The notes below the pieces were generated by a model. That model made no database searches. It saw only the letters and a list, made by a program, of their open reading frames with translations, and had not been told where the DNA came from. From Crotalaria pallida (taxonomy: Eukaryota > Streptophyta > Magnoliopsida > Fabales > Fabaceae), in contig CM075655.1 in the NCBI GenBank assembly GCA_037953625.1, positions 73,249,501 to 73,313,500 on the forward strand: a stretch of 64,000 nt of DNA. The letters are read 5' to 3'. The position numbers and the translations under genes are program-made. Below are positions 23,624 through 34,756 of this stretch, in pieces (positions within the stretch are counted from its first letter, which is position 1; each line of letters begins with the position of its first letter).

Positions 23624-24119
23624 TAAGTGGTTCGGAGTCAGTAGTATAGCGGCAATTGTTTGTGTTGTGTGGCCACTTATACGAAGGTGACAATGACCAC
23701 ATTGTTGTTGTGTGATATTTGTGTGATTGATAGCATGTTTATGTTTATTGATTTAATTATGCCTAATGATATTTATTACTGTTGAATAATATACTGATGG
23801 ACGTCTGTTACGCCCTGAGTAAGAAAATGGAAATGAAATGATTAAGTTGTGAAAGAAATGAAATGAGATAAGTAAGTTGAGGAAAGTAAAGATATAAGAA
23901 GAAAGGAATAATGGTGAAAGATATAAGATGGAATAGAAAGAGATAAAGAGTTGAGATTGGGGGAAAGAGTGAATGATAGTTATGAGGTTGAGCCAGAGCT
24001 GGGGGGGAAAGAAATGTAGATGTGGAAATGAGATGGAATCTGAGCGGAGCTGGGCTCCTTTGTTTTTTTTTGTTTTCGAATGAGACCAGTGTTGTGTTGA
24101 GCTTGCTCCTCCATTAGCG

Positions 24120-24640
24120 CTCAGTAAAATGGATTTTTGAAAAATGTTTTCAAAAAGAAATTTTTGACAAGATTTGTGAAAGTGTATTTTTGAAAAAGGT
24201 TTTTGAAAAAGAAATTTTTGAAAAGGTTCTTGAAAAGAAGCTTTTGAGGAGAACTGTAAATGTTTTCAGAAAAGTTTGAAATAGATTTGTGAAAGATTTT
24301 TAAAAGGAGATTTTTTAGAAACTTTGAGAAAAGATACTTTTAAGAAAGTTTTTGAAATATGGTTTTGAGGAAGTTTTTGAAATGATGTTTTGAGAAGGTC
24401 TTCTTTTTGTAATGATATTTTTAGAAAATCTTTTTGAAATAACATTTTTGAGAAAAAGTTTGTGAAACTTTACTCTTAATAAACATTATTTTTGAAAAGA
24501 GTTCGTGAAACATTATTTTTTTTTAAAAACTTTTGTGAAATGAGATTTTCGAGAAAGTTTAGGAAGTAAAATTTTTGAGAAAATTATGAAACAAAACTTT
24601 TGCGAAAACTTATAAAAAGCTGTTTTGAAAAAGGATTGAG
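24120..24640. repeat. TTTTGAAAA-rich degenerate repeat
   Basis: Dozens of short runs of the type TTTTGAGAAA/TTTTTGAAAAAG. The same block occurs in antisense in copies X1 (38580-38970) and X2b (48110-48480). Simple low-complexity sequence kept in place across copies. Confidence 0.6.
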
Positions 24641-25619
24641 AAATGAGACATGAGTTTGTTGATGTGATCCCAGCTCTGTGCTATGTGAGAAATGATGAGA
24701 GAAAGATTGTGCCAAGTTAGTGGTCGGGACTCATTGAAGGGTTGCACGAAGGATGGGCCGACCTTAGGATAATTAAAAATATAAAAGACTTAAAAGATAT
24801 ACGCGGTGAGGTATGAGAGTATGAAGTAGTGGAGAGGAAGGAACCATGGGTATCTGCGGATACTCAGGAGGAGATTGCATTAGGGGAGGACGATGACGGT
24901 GAAACGTCAAGAAGTCTAAAGTATGTTTCTAGGCAGAACGAACTCCACATGTGGCATACGAACGTGGTAGGGACTGGGTCCAATGCCGTGGTGAGTTCTG
25001 CGGGCCCACTAGAAATATATTGTCGCCCCCTAGATTGCAAATCATGAATAGTGAGAGGGACTGGAGTGGGGCATCTTGTTTGCCACTGTGAGTTGAGACA
25101 GTGTGTGTTGATTGAATATATGAATTGAAGTGAATTGATTCGAGGTGGTAGTCCTCCTGGCCTGGGGCCAATTGACTGTGAGACAGCTGTCGTGCTCGCA
25201 CGGTAAAGGTCCTGTACTCCTGTTTGCTTCTGACTAGGTTGGGTGGATGACCGAGGAGATGTAGACGTGAGGGATAGCCGAGAACGAGATAAATAATTTG
25301 ATGAGATCTTAAAGTCCCCAATTACTAAAGGTTGTGAATTTATAAGACTGAATGAAAAGGGAAGTATAGTTATGAAAAGGAGAGAATATGCAAAGAAGTA
25401 AAGTAAGATAACAAGATAATGAAAGATGGAACAAGGATAATAAGGATAATGAGAGTGATAATATGTTTGATTGTTGTGTGTTTGTATCTTGTATTGTATG
25501 CTTGTATGGTCCTATTATCTTGCCTATCGTAATCCCACACCGTCGACGATGCGTCATTCGGATCGCTTACTCTCTCCTGTTCGTTGGCATATCGGTGCTG
25601 CTGGTATCTCAACGGGCAG

Positions 25620-25787
25620 ATGGAGTATTGCATGGAGGTCACCACATGGAGTAAGTACGGAAGAGGATGGAAGTGTACCCCATACGGCTGGGTATGGATC
25701 GGCTATTCCCAGATCGTGATTCCCGATCCAGAACATCTACTCAGTGGAGCTAACCTGGAGCCGCACTTGGGGCAAGTCACCGTATGA
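25620..25787 (+). CDS. LTR-embedded Trp-rich ORF, X3 copy (55 aa, truncated)
   Basis: From ATG 25620 it reads MEYCMEVTTWSKYGRGWKC, then TPYGWVWIGYSQI and NLEPHLGQVTV. The copy at 46760-47116 is similar along its whole length but continues another 60 codons; here a TGA stands where that copy has an Arg codon context (VRGF). Pattern W-K-x5-W-x-W. Function unknown; not a known Gag or Pol domain. Sits just after the position of the predicted acceptor, near the 3' end of the LTR. Confidence 0.4.
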   Translation: MEYCMEVTTWSKYGRGWKCTPYGWVWIGYSQIVIPDPEHLLSGANLEPHLGQVTV

Positions 25788-26372
25788 GGATATAGGAACT
25801 ACGCAGAGAAGTTTCGGTACGAGACCCGGAGGAACTCTTCCCTTCTCAATGGAGCGGAGTTGGAATCCATTAGCAATGAGGGGACAACAACAAGAAGGGC
25901 ATCATCCTCGAGGGCGAGGAGAGAACGCAAGAAGAAGAAGGAACTTCATCCGATCGTTTTCAATAGAATGGTTTAAGGATAGTGTTATTAGTTTAAATTT
26001 GTTATGAATGTTTTGAAGTAAGGATTACCGAGCCATGAACCATTTATGTAATCGAGCTAAGCTTTAAACTGACTGACGGAATACATCTTTTGCAAAGTAA
26101 CTCATGTAAAGTTTTTGAAAACTGTCAAGATGATTTGGAACCAAGTTCTTATATGAAAACGACAGTTTTTATGAAAACAAATTTTTGGTAACAACTCGAT
26201 TTTCGAAAGAGAGTGTTGAAGAACATTAATAACTTTACAATAACATTTTCAAACACTCCAACATTGTTTTACAAAAAAAAAATAATAAATTTGGCCTCAT
26301 TTTTGCAACATAAATGGATAGAAGTTGGTTACTTTTGAGTTACGAAAATCGGGCTGTTACAAATCACCTTTG

Positions 26373-26544
26373 GCATATAGCTCCGACTATATGCGGGATA
26401 TCAATCCATCTTTGAGAGATAGGCTCCGACCTATCCCGAGTCATCCCAACATACGGCTACGACCATATGGGGATATCCATCAATCTTTGATAGATAGGCT
26501 CCGACCTTTCTTAAATCACTCCAACATATGGCTACGACCATATG
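26373..26544. repeat. five hairpins with constant CT(C/A)CGA loop
   Basis: GCATATAG-CTCCGA-CTATATGC (26373-26394), GATAGG-CTCCGA-CCTATC (26418-26435), CATACGG-CTACGA-CCATATG (26450-26469), GATAGG-CTCCGA-CCTTTC (26493-26510), CATATGG-CTACGA-CCATATG (26525-26544). The composite repeat period is about 75 bp. Stems differ while the hexaloop is kept. Confidence 0.85.
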
Positions 26545-26661
26545 GGAATTGTCTCTGTAGATTTCTGTAATCATTGCATCCGCGTCCAAAGGCATCGTCG
26601 TCGTCGTCATATCGTCAGCTCGATCTACGTACTCGGGCGCATCAGCATCATCCGGTTCCAT
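26431..26661 (-). other. ORF of 76 codons in X2, acidic N-terminus
   Basis: Reads MEPDDADAPEYVDRADD, then a repeated HMVVAICW segment that is the translation of the hairpin array. It lies downstream of the predicted donor at 26998 in the place of the LTR ORF of other X copies. The second half is repeat-derived. Coding status doubtful. Confidence 0.25.
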
Positions 26662-26919
26662 CGCGCATCTACTCCCTTAGAGTTTCGTTCTATTCTTTGG
26701 GGAATTTCTCTTAATTTCTAATGTCTTTGCTATTCATATCTTATATCGCGGGATGATGCATTATGCTCATGCAATGACAATATAAGCAATATATCTCAAC
26801 ATAAACAAATATATCAATCAATCAATACCATGTGATGGTATAGGTCTGAGTCTTCGTATACCGCGATACAAACAAGGCACACAATTTATCGGGTATACTA
26901 CTAGCTACAAAAGACCTTT

Positions 26920-26945
26920 ACTCCGACTTTGAGAGAGTACGGAGT
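26920..26945 (-). other. conserved-loop hairpin, X2 copy
   Basis: Plus strand ACTCCGAC-TTTGAGAGA-GTACGGAGT: 8 paired bases with one bulged A around a loop nearly the same as that of the other copies, with a different stem. Confidence 0.7.
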
Positions 26946-29221
26946 GTCCTAATATACTCACTAGACACCAAAGTGTCTTAGGATAACTTCTCTCTCACCT
27001 GGGTTTGCAGTTACCAATTCCACAAGTTCCGAGCGATTCGCTTCCTTCCTAGACTGCCCGACTCCAACTTCTTCTAAGTCCCGTAAGATAGATACATGAG
27101 TATTAAAACTTTATTTAAATATTATTTTTGAACTTATTCTCAAAGTAATTTAAGAAAAATCCAAACTTTGTTTTTATGTAAAACCAAAACATCAATTCTT
27201 TTGCTCAAACTTGTCCAAAATCAAATACTAACTTTTATACTTTAATTTCATGAGAAAATAATCAAATAAATCAATTTAATTAAAAAGTTCCTTTGCTGGT
27301 CTCTCTTGGACAGCAATGAATTCAATTTCGAAAACACCGAAAAATCGCACTTTTCAAACCAACTTTATCTTATATTAAATACTCATAAAAACTGAACTTC
27401 AAATCACTTTGAAAACATTTTAAAACAAGAAATACAACTTAGAAAAATCCTGGACAGCATCATATGCTAAGTCCCAAGTTCATTTTTCATTGTTCAAAAC
27501 CAATTTAAATTTATAAACAAACCAAGTATCTTGAAAACAATCAAATCAACACTTTAATCAACACTTTATCAAGTTCAAACACTTAAAATCAAATGTGGGC
27601 AGCATGATACTTAAATAAAACAAACCATTTAAACACATTCATGCATTCCAAAAATCATTCTTACTTTACTTAAGAATCTTAAACAAACATTCATTCATTT
27701 CAAACATTACATAAGCACAAGTCATCAAATCAAGTCAAACATAACATGTTCACATACTTGTTCATGCATATAACTCAACCAAATGAAGAAATCAAACTCT
27801 TAAGCATATACAAACCGAATCATGTTTCACACAATTACTTAGACCAATTTTCATTTAACTTTTACTTAATCAATTCTATCTTAGCAAAACTTCATCTCAT
27901 TATACCTAAACATGTTAAAACCGTATACATTATAAATTCACAAATCAACACATAGTTTCATGACATCAACACACATATATATATATTCCAGGAAATTTAA
28001 CTCAAAAGCTAAGGTCCAAACCGTGACCTTAACTAGGTTTTCTCAAAAACATTTTCAAGGGTTCAAGACTTCTAAAAACAATTCCAAATCCAACAACAAT
28101 TTCACATAATTCATCAAGCAAGTAGAAATAAAATCCTAGCATATTTTTCCTATATGAAACTGTGAGCATCAAACAAATCTCTAAACAATTTTTATTTCAC
28201 ATCAAACACTTAAGATCAACACAAAGTTCATGGAAATCACATATTCATCAATTAAACTTAAGAAAATCTTAATCCTTTTCATTTACACATACAAACCGTG
28301 ACCACCACTTAAGATCACAACATCACACAAATTTCTATTCATCTAAAACATTATTAAATTTCAAGATCATAGCATGCAAGAAATTAATCAAAAGAAAATC
28401 AAGCTTTCAACCACAACAATCATCAAAACCGTGGCCAACATAGGAAAAATCACTAAGAAAATTCAATCATTTTCAAAGATCTTTACATTAAAACTCAAAC
28501 ATCAAGTACATCATAGTTCAAACATAGATCTTGACATGCATGCAAACAAAAACACTAGATCTTTGAAAAATCCTCCATGAAAACTCAAGAATCAAATTCT
28601 TTTCAAAAACACTTTAAGAAATCAAAGAAAAATGGATGAGTTCACAAGATCTTAAAAGAAAAACACTTTCTTAACAAAACTTCAAGATCAAGTTTAAAAA
28701 TCAACATGCATGTAGATGAAATTGCTAGATCTAACTTGAAAATCAACATGCATCAACACTTTCAAACCAAAAATCAAACTTTAGAAGGAAAACATGAAAA
28801 ACCGAAAATGAATTGAAGAAAAAAGGTTGAGAACCTAAGGATCTACCTAGATCAAGCTTGGAGTTCCATTAGAGAAGCTAAGAATCCTCCTTCTTCTTCT
28901 CCTTAAGGCTTCGACCTCTTCTCTCTCTCTCTCACTAAGAGCTTGGTTTTGCTCTTAGTGTTGTGTTTGGTTTGGAATGAATGGAAATGAAGAAATGGAA
29001 ACCAAAGAAGTGTGTGTGTTGGTGTTTGTATATCCATGGTTTTAGTGGGCTTGGGCTTGTGCTCTCCTCCCCACGGCTCACTCTTTCTTTTCCCTTTTCT
29101 TTTTCATTTCTTTTTCCTCCTTATGTCATGCTTAGGTCACTAGGATGAGGTCATCAACTTAACCATGAAGCAACCTAACTTGGTGACCAAGTAAACAAAC
29201 TTGGTGGCCAAGTAATGCTCT

Positions 29222-29580
29222 TAAGCATTCGGCCTTAGGGAGTTTAGTGTAGATTAGGTTAGCTAATTTAGGTTTAAGGTGCTAATTAGGATCTAATCAC
29301 GATTAAGGTAGGATTAGGAAAACTAATTTAGGTTTAGTCCACTAATCCTTGGAGTTTAGGGCTTAATCAAGGATTAAGGTACTAATCAAAAGACTTAATC
29401 CATGCTAATTCTAGGTTTAAGGAAAACTAATTCTAGGTTAGTTCACTAACCTTGAGGGTTTAGGGTTTAGGAAAGTGATTAAGTGCTTAATCAAGAATTA
29501 GGAACTTGATTAAGGTTTAATCAAAGATTAAGGGTGCTAATTAGGGTTTCTAGAGATGATTCTAGATCAAGGTGATTGGA
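29222..29580. repeat. degenerate TTTAGG/CTAATT repeat
   Basis: Many imperfect copies of 'ctaatttaggtttaag' and 'gattaaggt', with a short telomere-like 'gggtttagggtttagg' near 29455. Low-complexity part of X2; not a telomere. Confidence 0.6.
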
Positions 29581-29867
29581 CTTTGATTTCTTTGAAACTT
29601 AGAGTGAAAGATAATTTTCCATCTTAAAACCATAAAAACCATTTGCATGAAAGACATAATCTCAATTAAAACTTTAAGCAATATGATTTATTGGAAACCT
29701 TAGAAAATCAAACACATAAAATCATAACACAAGTGAATTAAATTTCAAAGCGTAAAAATTCATCATGAAATCAAAACTCTTTTAAATCAATTCTTTAATT
29801 AATTAGGTTAAAACAATTTCTTGATTAGGGACTTGCAGAAGAAGTCAGTCAAAAGGCAGATGTTACA

Positions 29868-30509
29868 CATTGGTCAATCCGAACGGCATCACAACATACT
29901 TATAATGCCCGTATCGGGATCGAAATGCAGTCTTGGAGATATCCTCTTCTCTAATCCTGATCTGATGATACCCTGATCTCAGATCAATCTTGGAAAATAC
30001 TGAAGCCCCACGAACTTGATCCATAAGGTCATCGTTCCTTGGTAAAGGATACTTATTCTTGATTGTGACCTTATTCAACTACCGTTCGTCGATGCACATC
30101 TTATACTGCCATCTTTCTTCTTGACGAATAAGACCGGGGCACCCCAAGGTGACACACTTGGTCGGATCATCTGCTTCTGCAACAACTCCTCGATCTGTTT
30201 CTTCATTTCAGCCATCTCCGGTGGTGCCATTCTATAAGGAGCGATAGAAATGGGACCAGCTCCCGGAACTAAGTCGATTCCAAATTCAATCTCTCTTTTC
30301 GGTGGCAAAACCGGTATCTCATCAGCGAATACCTCCAAAAAGTCTCTGACAACGGAAATCTCCTCAATCTTTGGGCCTTTCTCCTCCACTTCAGTGTTGA
30401 ACAAGCACATATAGCCAGAGGGTGTTGGGTTTCTATAGATCACGACTTTTCTATCACAATCGATGATCACTTGGTTTTGACTTAACCAGTCCATCCCCAA
30501 GATCACATC
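29868..30509 (-). pseudogene. second copy of protease-RT segment, joined to integrase
   Basis: This 642-bp block is almost identical to 32849-33491 (end of protease through the RT core), differing mainly by a 1-nt deletion near 30103 and a few substitutions. It carries ILGMDWLSQNQVIIDC, PYRMAPPEMAEM and SKIDLRSGYHQI. On its 5' side (higher coordinates) it is fused to the integrase C-terminus; on its 3' side it is cut by LTR X2. Both copies share the TAG in the D-Y-x-Q-L-N motif, so the duplication came after that mutation. Confidence 0.85.
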
Positions 30510-32102
30510 ACCACAAACCCAGATTACTTTGACCAAACAAATATCCTTCCCTCTAAGCTGCTTGACTCTTCGATCTTCAATGCGAATAGGCATGGCTTCA
30601 AAGGTTAGGTTATCATGGATTTCTAGATCATCAGGTTGGATTCTAAGAACAATGGTGGGATCATGAATATACCTTTTTAACTGAGACACGTGAAACACAT
30701 TGTGAAGATTAGCTAGTGACGGGGGCAGGGCTAATTGATAGGCTACTGGGCCGACTCTTTTAAGAATCTGGTAGGGACCAATAAACTTAGGTGATAGTTT
30801 CTGAGTTTTTAAGGCTCTACTAACACCTTTGGTCGGTACTATTCTAAGGAACACATGGTCACCTTCAGCAAATTCTAAGGGTTTCCTCCTCCTATCAGCA
30901 TAGCTTTTCTGCCTACTCTGAGCTGTCCTCATCTTCTCTTGTATCATCTTGATCTTCTCATTTGTTTCTTGTACAAATTCTGGTCCAACCAGAGAACTCT
31001 CCCCCACTTGAAACCAACATAATGGTGTCTGACACTTTCTCCCATACAAAGCTTCAAATGGTGCCATTCCAATGCTCGCGTGAAAACTATTGTTGTACGT
31101 AAATTCCACGAGCGGCAACATTTGCTCCCAATTCCCTTGACCTTCCAAAACACAAGCTCTTAAGATGTCCTCCAGTGATTGAATAGTCCTTTCCGTTTGA
31201 CCATCAGTCAAAGGGTGGTATGCAGAACTCAACTTCAATCTTGAACCCAGAGCTCTATGCAATTCTTGCCAAAACTTCGACGTAAACCTCGGATCGCGAT
31301 CTGACACGATACTTGATGGTACCCCATGCAGGCGAACAACTTCCTTGATATACAACTGAGTGAGCTTTTCCAAAGAGTAGCGCATGTTAACTGGAATAAA
31401 ATGCGCTGACTTGGTCAAGCGATCTACGATCACCCAGATTGCATCGTGACCAGTAGCTGTCCTTGGCAATCCTGACACGAAATCCATCGAGATACTATCC
31501 CATTTCCATAGCGGAATCTCCAAGGGAAGTAATTCTCCTCCTGGCCTTTGGTGTTCCACCTTCGCCTTTTGACACACCAAACAACACGCCACATAACTAG
31601 CCACATCTTTCTTTAAACCAGTCCACCAAAACATCTTCTTCAGGTCCTGATACATTTTGGTAGCTCCCGGATGCATACTCATCTTGCTCTTATGCGCTTC
31701 ATCCAGAATCATTCTCCTTACCTTCAGATTATCAGGTACACAAATCCTTGTTCTAAAACGAAGGATTCCATCCTTTCCCTCTTGGAACTCTAACTCCTTG
31801 CCTTCCTCCATAAGCTTCCTTTTCTCCTTGAGTCCCTCATCTTCTTGTTGCAATTCACGAATCCTTTGCAAGAACTCATTAGCAATTTGCAACATCCCCA
31901 TCTTGACACTTGTCGGCTCCACTTGCATTGTCAGGCTCAAATCTCTAAACTCTTCAATCAATGCAGCTTCTTTGACCATCATCAAACTGATATGCATTGC
32001 TTTTCGACTCAATGCATCTGCCACCACGTTTGCTTTCCCAGGATGGTAATGAAGCTCGAACTCATAGTCCTTCAAGAACTCCATCCATCGGCGTTGCCTC
32101 AT
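30075..32102 (-). pseudogene. Tekay-like RNase H end and integrase, chimeric ORF (675 codons)
   Basis: Starts after a TAA at 32112-32114 that breaks RNase H (YLFDQ*ELN). It continues RNase H (FELHYHPGKANVVADALSRK), then the integrase zinc-binding H-H-C-C region (HPGATKMY...CLVCQ), and the DDE core with SMDFVSGLP, IVSDRDPRF and DGQTERTIQ. The C-terminal part ends in KQLRGKDICLVKVIW, the start of a chromodomain-like tail. At residue about 531 the frame runs into a second protease segment (GDVILGMDW) and then RT. Integrase inserts element cDNA into the genome. The core looks intact; the fusion is abnormal. Confidence 0.85.
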
Positions 32103-32111
32103 GTTTAACTC

Positions 32112-33059
32112 TTATTGGTCAAAGAGGTACTTTAAGCTCTTATGGTCACTAAACACCCGGAACGTAGTGCCATAGAGATAGTGCCTCCAAATCTTTAGAG
32201 CGAAGACAACCGCTGCTAGCTCTAGATCATGAGTTGGGTAGTTCATTTCATGAACTCTTAGCTGTCTCGAGGCATAAGCGACTACCTTCCCATCTTGCAT
32301 CAAAACACTCCCAAGTCCTTGTTTCGATGCATCACAATACACCTCGAAACTCTTCTGTGTGTCAGGAAAAATCAACACAGGAGATGATGTCAATCTTTCT
32401 TTCAGCTCTCGAAAACTCCTTCCACACTTCTCATCCCAAATAAAGGGTTGGTCTTTCCGAGTTAACTTTGTCAAGGGCAGTGCTATCTTTGAGAAACCTT
32501 CTATAAATCTTTGATAGTAACCAGCCAGACCAAGAAAGCTCCTCACCTCCGTGACCGACTTCGATTGTTCCCATTGCAAAACCGAGCTCACCTTCGCCGG
32601 ATCAACCGCTATTCCCTTGTTTGAGATTACATGCCCCAAAAACTTAACTTCCTCCAGCCAGAACTCACATTTTGTAAGTTTGGCGTACAACTGCTTCTCT
32701 TTCAGGATACTCAACACTATCCTCAAGTGTTCAGCATGCTTCTCCGGGTTCTTGGAGTAAATAAGGATATCATCAATGAACACAACCACGAATGAATCTA
32801 AATAGGGTCTAAAGATTCGATTCATGTAGTCCATGAAAATAGCTGGTGCATTGGTCAATCCGAACGACATCACAACATACTCATAATGCCCGTATCGGGA
32901 TAGAAATGCAGTCTTGGAGATATCCTCTTCTCTAATCCTGATCTGATGATACCCTGATCTCAGATCAATCTTGGAAAATACTGAAGCCCCACGAACTGGA
33001 TCCATAAGGTCATCGATCCTTGGTAAAGGATACGTATTCTTGATTGTGACCTTATTCAA
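32112..33059 (-). pseudogene. Tekay-like reverse transcriptase and RNase H of element T
   Basis: The RT frame follows the TAG that ends the previous ORF and carries PLPRIDDLMD, SKIDLRSGYHQIRI, VMSFGLTNAPA and the catalytic FIDDILIYS. RNase H follows (FEVYCDASKQGLGSVLMQ, PTHDLELAAVVFALKIWRHYLYG, FSDHKSLKYLFDQ) until the TAA at 32112. RT and RNase H copy the element RNA into DNA. The stops at both ends look like single transitions. Confidence 0.9.
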
Positions 33060-33803
33060 CTACTGGTAGTCGATGCACATCCTCATACTGCCATCTTTCT
33101 TCTTGACGAATAAGACCGGGGCACCCCAAGGTGACACACTTGGTCGGATCATCTGCTTCTGCAACAACTCCTCGATCTGTTTCTTCATTTCAGCCATCTC
33201 TGGTGGTGCCATTCTATAAGGAGCGATAGAAATGGGACCAGCTCCCGGAACTAAGTCGATTCCAAATTCAATCTCACTTTTCGGTGGCAAACCCGGTATC
33301 TCATCAGCGAATACCTCCGGAAAGTCTCTGACAATGGAAATCTCCTCAATCTTTGGGCCTTTCTCCTCCACTTCAGTGTTGAACAAGCACATATAGCCAG
33401 AGGGTGTTGGGTTTCTATAGATCACGACTTTTCTATCACAATCGATGATCACTTGGTTTTGACTTAACCAGTCCATCCCCAAGATCACATCCAATTGTGA
33501 TAAGGGTAAACAGATCAAATCTACCCTAGAGGTTTGTCCTAACACTTCTATACAACAGTTAAGACATGCTCTAGAAACAACTACAGGAGCATTAGTAGGG
33601 GTTTCTACTTTCAAAGTGTATGACAACACATATATGGGTAAACTCAAACGATCTACACATTCATATGAAACAAATGAATGCGTTGCACCAGAATCAAACA
33701 GAACATTACAAAGCTGACCATTTAGCAAGTAATTACCTTGCACTAGATCAGAAGATCGGCTTGCCTCCACACCACTAAGTGTGAAAACCCTTCCTTGAGC
33801 CAT
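33060..33803 (-). pseudogene. retropepsin and start of RT of element T
   Basis: Starts with MAQGRVFTLSG and holds the aspartic protease active site LFDSGATHSF (Asp37), LICLPLSQLDVILGMDWL and the linker to RT (PGAGPISIAPYRMAPPE, WGAPVLFVKKKDGSMRMCIDY). It ends in TAG within the otherwise conserved DYRQLNK motif. The gag zinc knuckle lies immediately upstream in the same frame. Confidence 0.9.
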
Positions 33804-34027
33804 AGGCCTATCAGTAGTCCCTCTTGCATTGGCTTTTGTCGGTTCCTTGCAGTCTCTTGCAAAGTGTCCCGGTTTCCCACAGTTGAAACAACCACTTGTT
33901 CCCCAACAAAAACGTTCATAATGATGGCGCTTACACTTGTCACAAAATGGAGCCTCACTCCGAAAGTTCCTTCCATCATTACCTCCAACCTTCCCTTTGC
34001 CTTTCCCTCGGTGATCATACGGACTCT
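33795..34027 (-). pseudogene. gag C-terminus with zinc knuckle, element T
   Basis: On the minus strand, a basic Gly/Lys stretch is followed by FCDKCKRHHYERFC and the nucleocapsid knuckle CFNCGKPGHFARDC (33849-33890), leading directly into protease. The N-terminal two thirds of gag, the primer site and the 3' end of the LTR are missing: at 34027/34028 the gag sequence meets LTR family Y about 970 bp inside that LTR. Confidence 0.8.
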
Positions 34028-34261
34028 GTGATAAGAGCGAGCTGGTCGTGTGGGAGGTGGTCCATGATATGTGTAAAAAGGGGGTACGTGCATAGTGTAT
34101 ATGATGGGAATCCTAAACCTACGAGGATGAAATCGAATCAGTGGGTTCGGGTGGTAGAAGGTAACCTCTACCTCTCCCTCGAACACGGCGCGATGGTCCT
34201 CGTAGATCCATGTGCCACTAGGAAGTGGCCGGATCTCAATGCAAGCGATGTAACGTGACAT
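34028..34261 (-). CDS. LTR-embedded ORF, Y copy 1 (truncated)
   Basis: ATG at 34261 directly follows the predicted acceptor (TTGTAG|GTG ATG). Reads MSRYIACIEIRPLPSGTWI, then HRAVFEGEVEV, FYHPNPLIRFHPRRFRI and PPPTRPARSYH. Nearly identical to the copy at 62100-62570 until the deletion junction with gag at 34028; beyond it the open frame runs out of frame through gag to 33743. Unknown function; no Gag or Pol similarity. Confidence 0.5.
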
Positions 34262-34524
34262 CACCTACAAGGGCATAGGGGTAAGCAATTCTATACACAT
34301 AATCAATAGAGCATAAATGTATGTACAATGTGAAGGTATATACATGCAACAATAATCAACAATCACACTTAGCATTTAGCAGATATAGTATGCAAGTAAG
34401 ATGCTCATACTTATTTCATTTATCAACCTTAGTTTATATGAGTGGCATGATGTATGAACTTAGCTCTCAAGCCTATCTCCATCATTCTATGTCACTCTCT
34501 GACGTCCATCCTTTACTTCGTCTA

Positions 34525-34756
34525 GCACTCAACAGTGCGTTGTACTCCTAGGTGTACAACATTCGTACATTCACCAAGAATGTACACGAAAAGCTTGGAA
34601 TCCATGCCACCCGAGCACGTTCCGTCATCCAAACGGCCCGTCATCCAAACGGTATAACCATATCGACATCTCACTAAGCCGACCACGTCGTCAACCATAA
34701 CGAGCGAGCCGTCAATTGGCACTCCCAGAGTCTCTCCTCATGTTATCAAAACATGA
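34525..34756 (-). repeat. row of hairpins in Y LTR copy 1
   Basis: GCACT-CAAC-AGTGC (34525-34538), GTTGTAC-TCCTAGGT-GTACAAC (34539-34560), GTACATTC-ACCAA-GAATGTAC (34565-34585), CCGT-CATCCAA-ACGG twice (34622-34636 and 34638-34652), TCATGTT-ATCAA-AACATGA (34738-34756). Several loops end in CAA. Confidence 0.75.

Larger units (their letters stand above)
23544..25603 (+). other. predicted leader intron in X3 LTR (acceptor lost)
   Basis: Donor CCTCAG|GTGAGAGAGAAG at 23543/23544 is conserved in every X copy. The aligned acceptor (GCTGCAG|GTA in the copy at 47133) reads CTGCTG|GTA here, so AG is lost. The block 23597-23623 folds as the conserved hairpin. Confidence 0.4.
20249..26361 (+). mobile_element. 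solo LTR of family X (copy X3)
   Basis: 6113 bp from TGTAACACCCCGC to CGGGCTGTTACA, flanked by the 5-bp target duplication AATCA (20244-20248 and 26362-26366). No primer site, gag or pol is inside, and it aligns end to end with the minus-strand copies at 36914-42467 and 46383-52033, so it is a solo LTR. Contents in order: TATA-like box, long A/T-rich leader, G21 run, splice donor with hairpin, TTTTGAAAA-rich block, GC-rich conserved block, short Trp-rich ORF. Apart from these I see no gene in it. Confidence 0.85.
26362..29867 (-). mobile_element. X-related LTR (X2), minus strand, 3' part missing
   Basis: The right end ...GCAGATGTTACA at 29867 is an LTR start on the minus strand. The conserved donor (CCCAG|GTGAGAGAGAAG, GT at 26997-26998) and the loop hairpin (26920-26945) occur at the same distance from the LTR start as in X copies. 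The expected other end (TGTAACA...) is not present; solo LTR X3 lies at the left edge. It is inserted in RT of element T (29868 CATTGGTCAATCC), but no matching RT sequence occurs on the left, so the left part was lost. 27000-29850 is A/T-rich leader without genes. Confidence 0.6.

Noticed and set aside
29450..29475. Telomere repeat (TTTAGGG)
   Set aside because: Only two adjacent units inside a degenerate low-complexity block.
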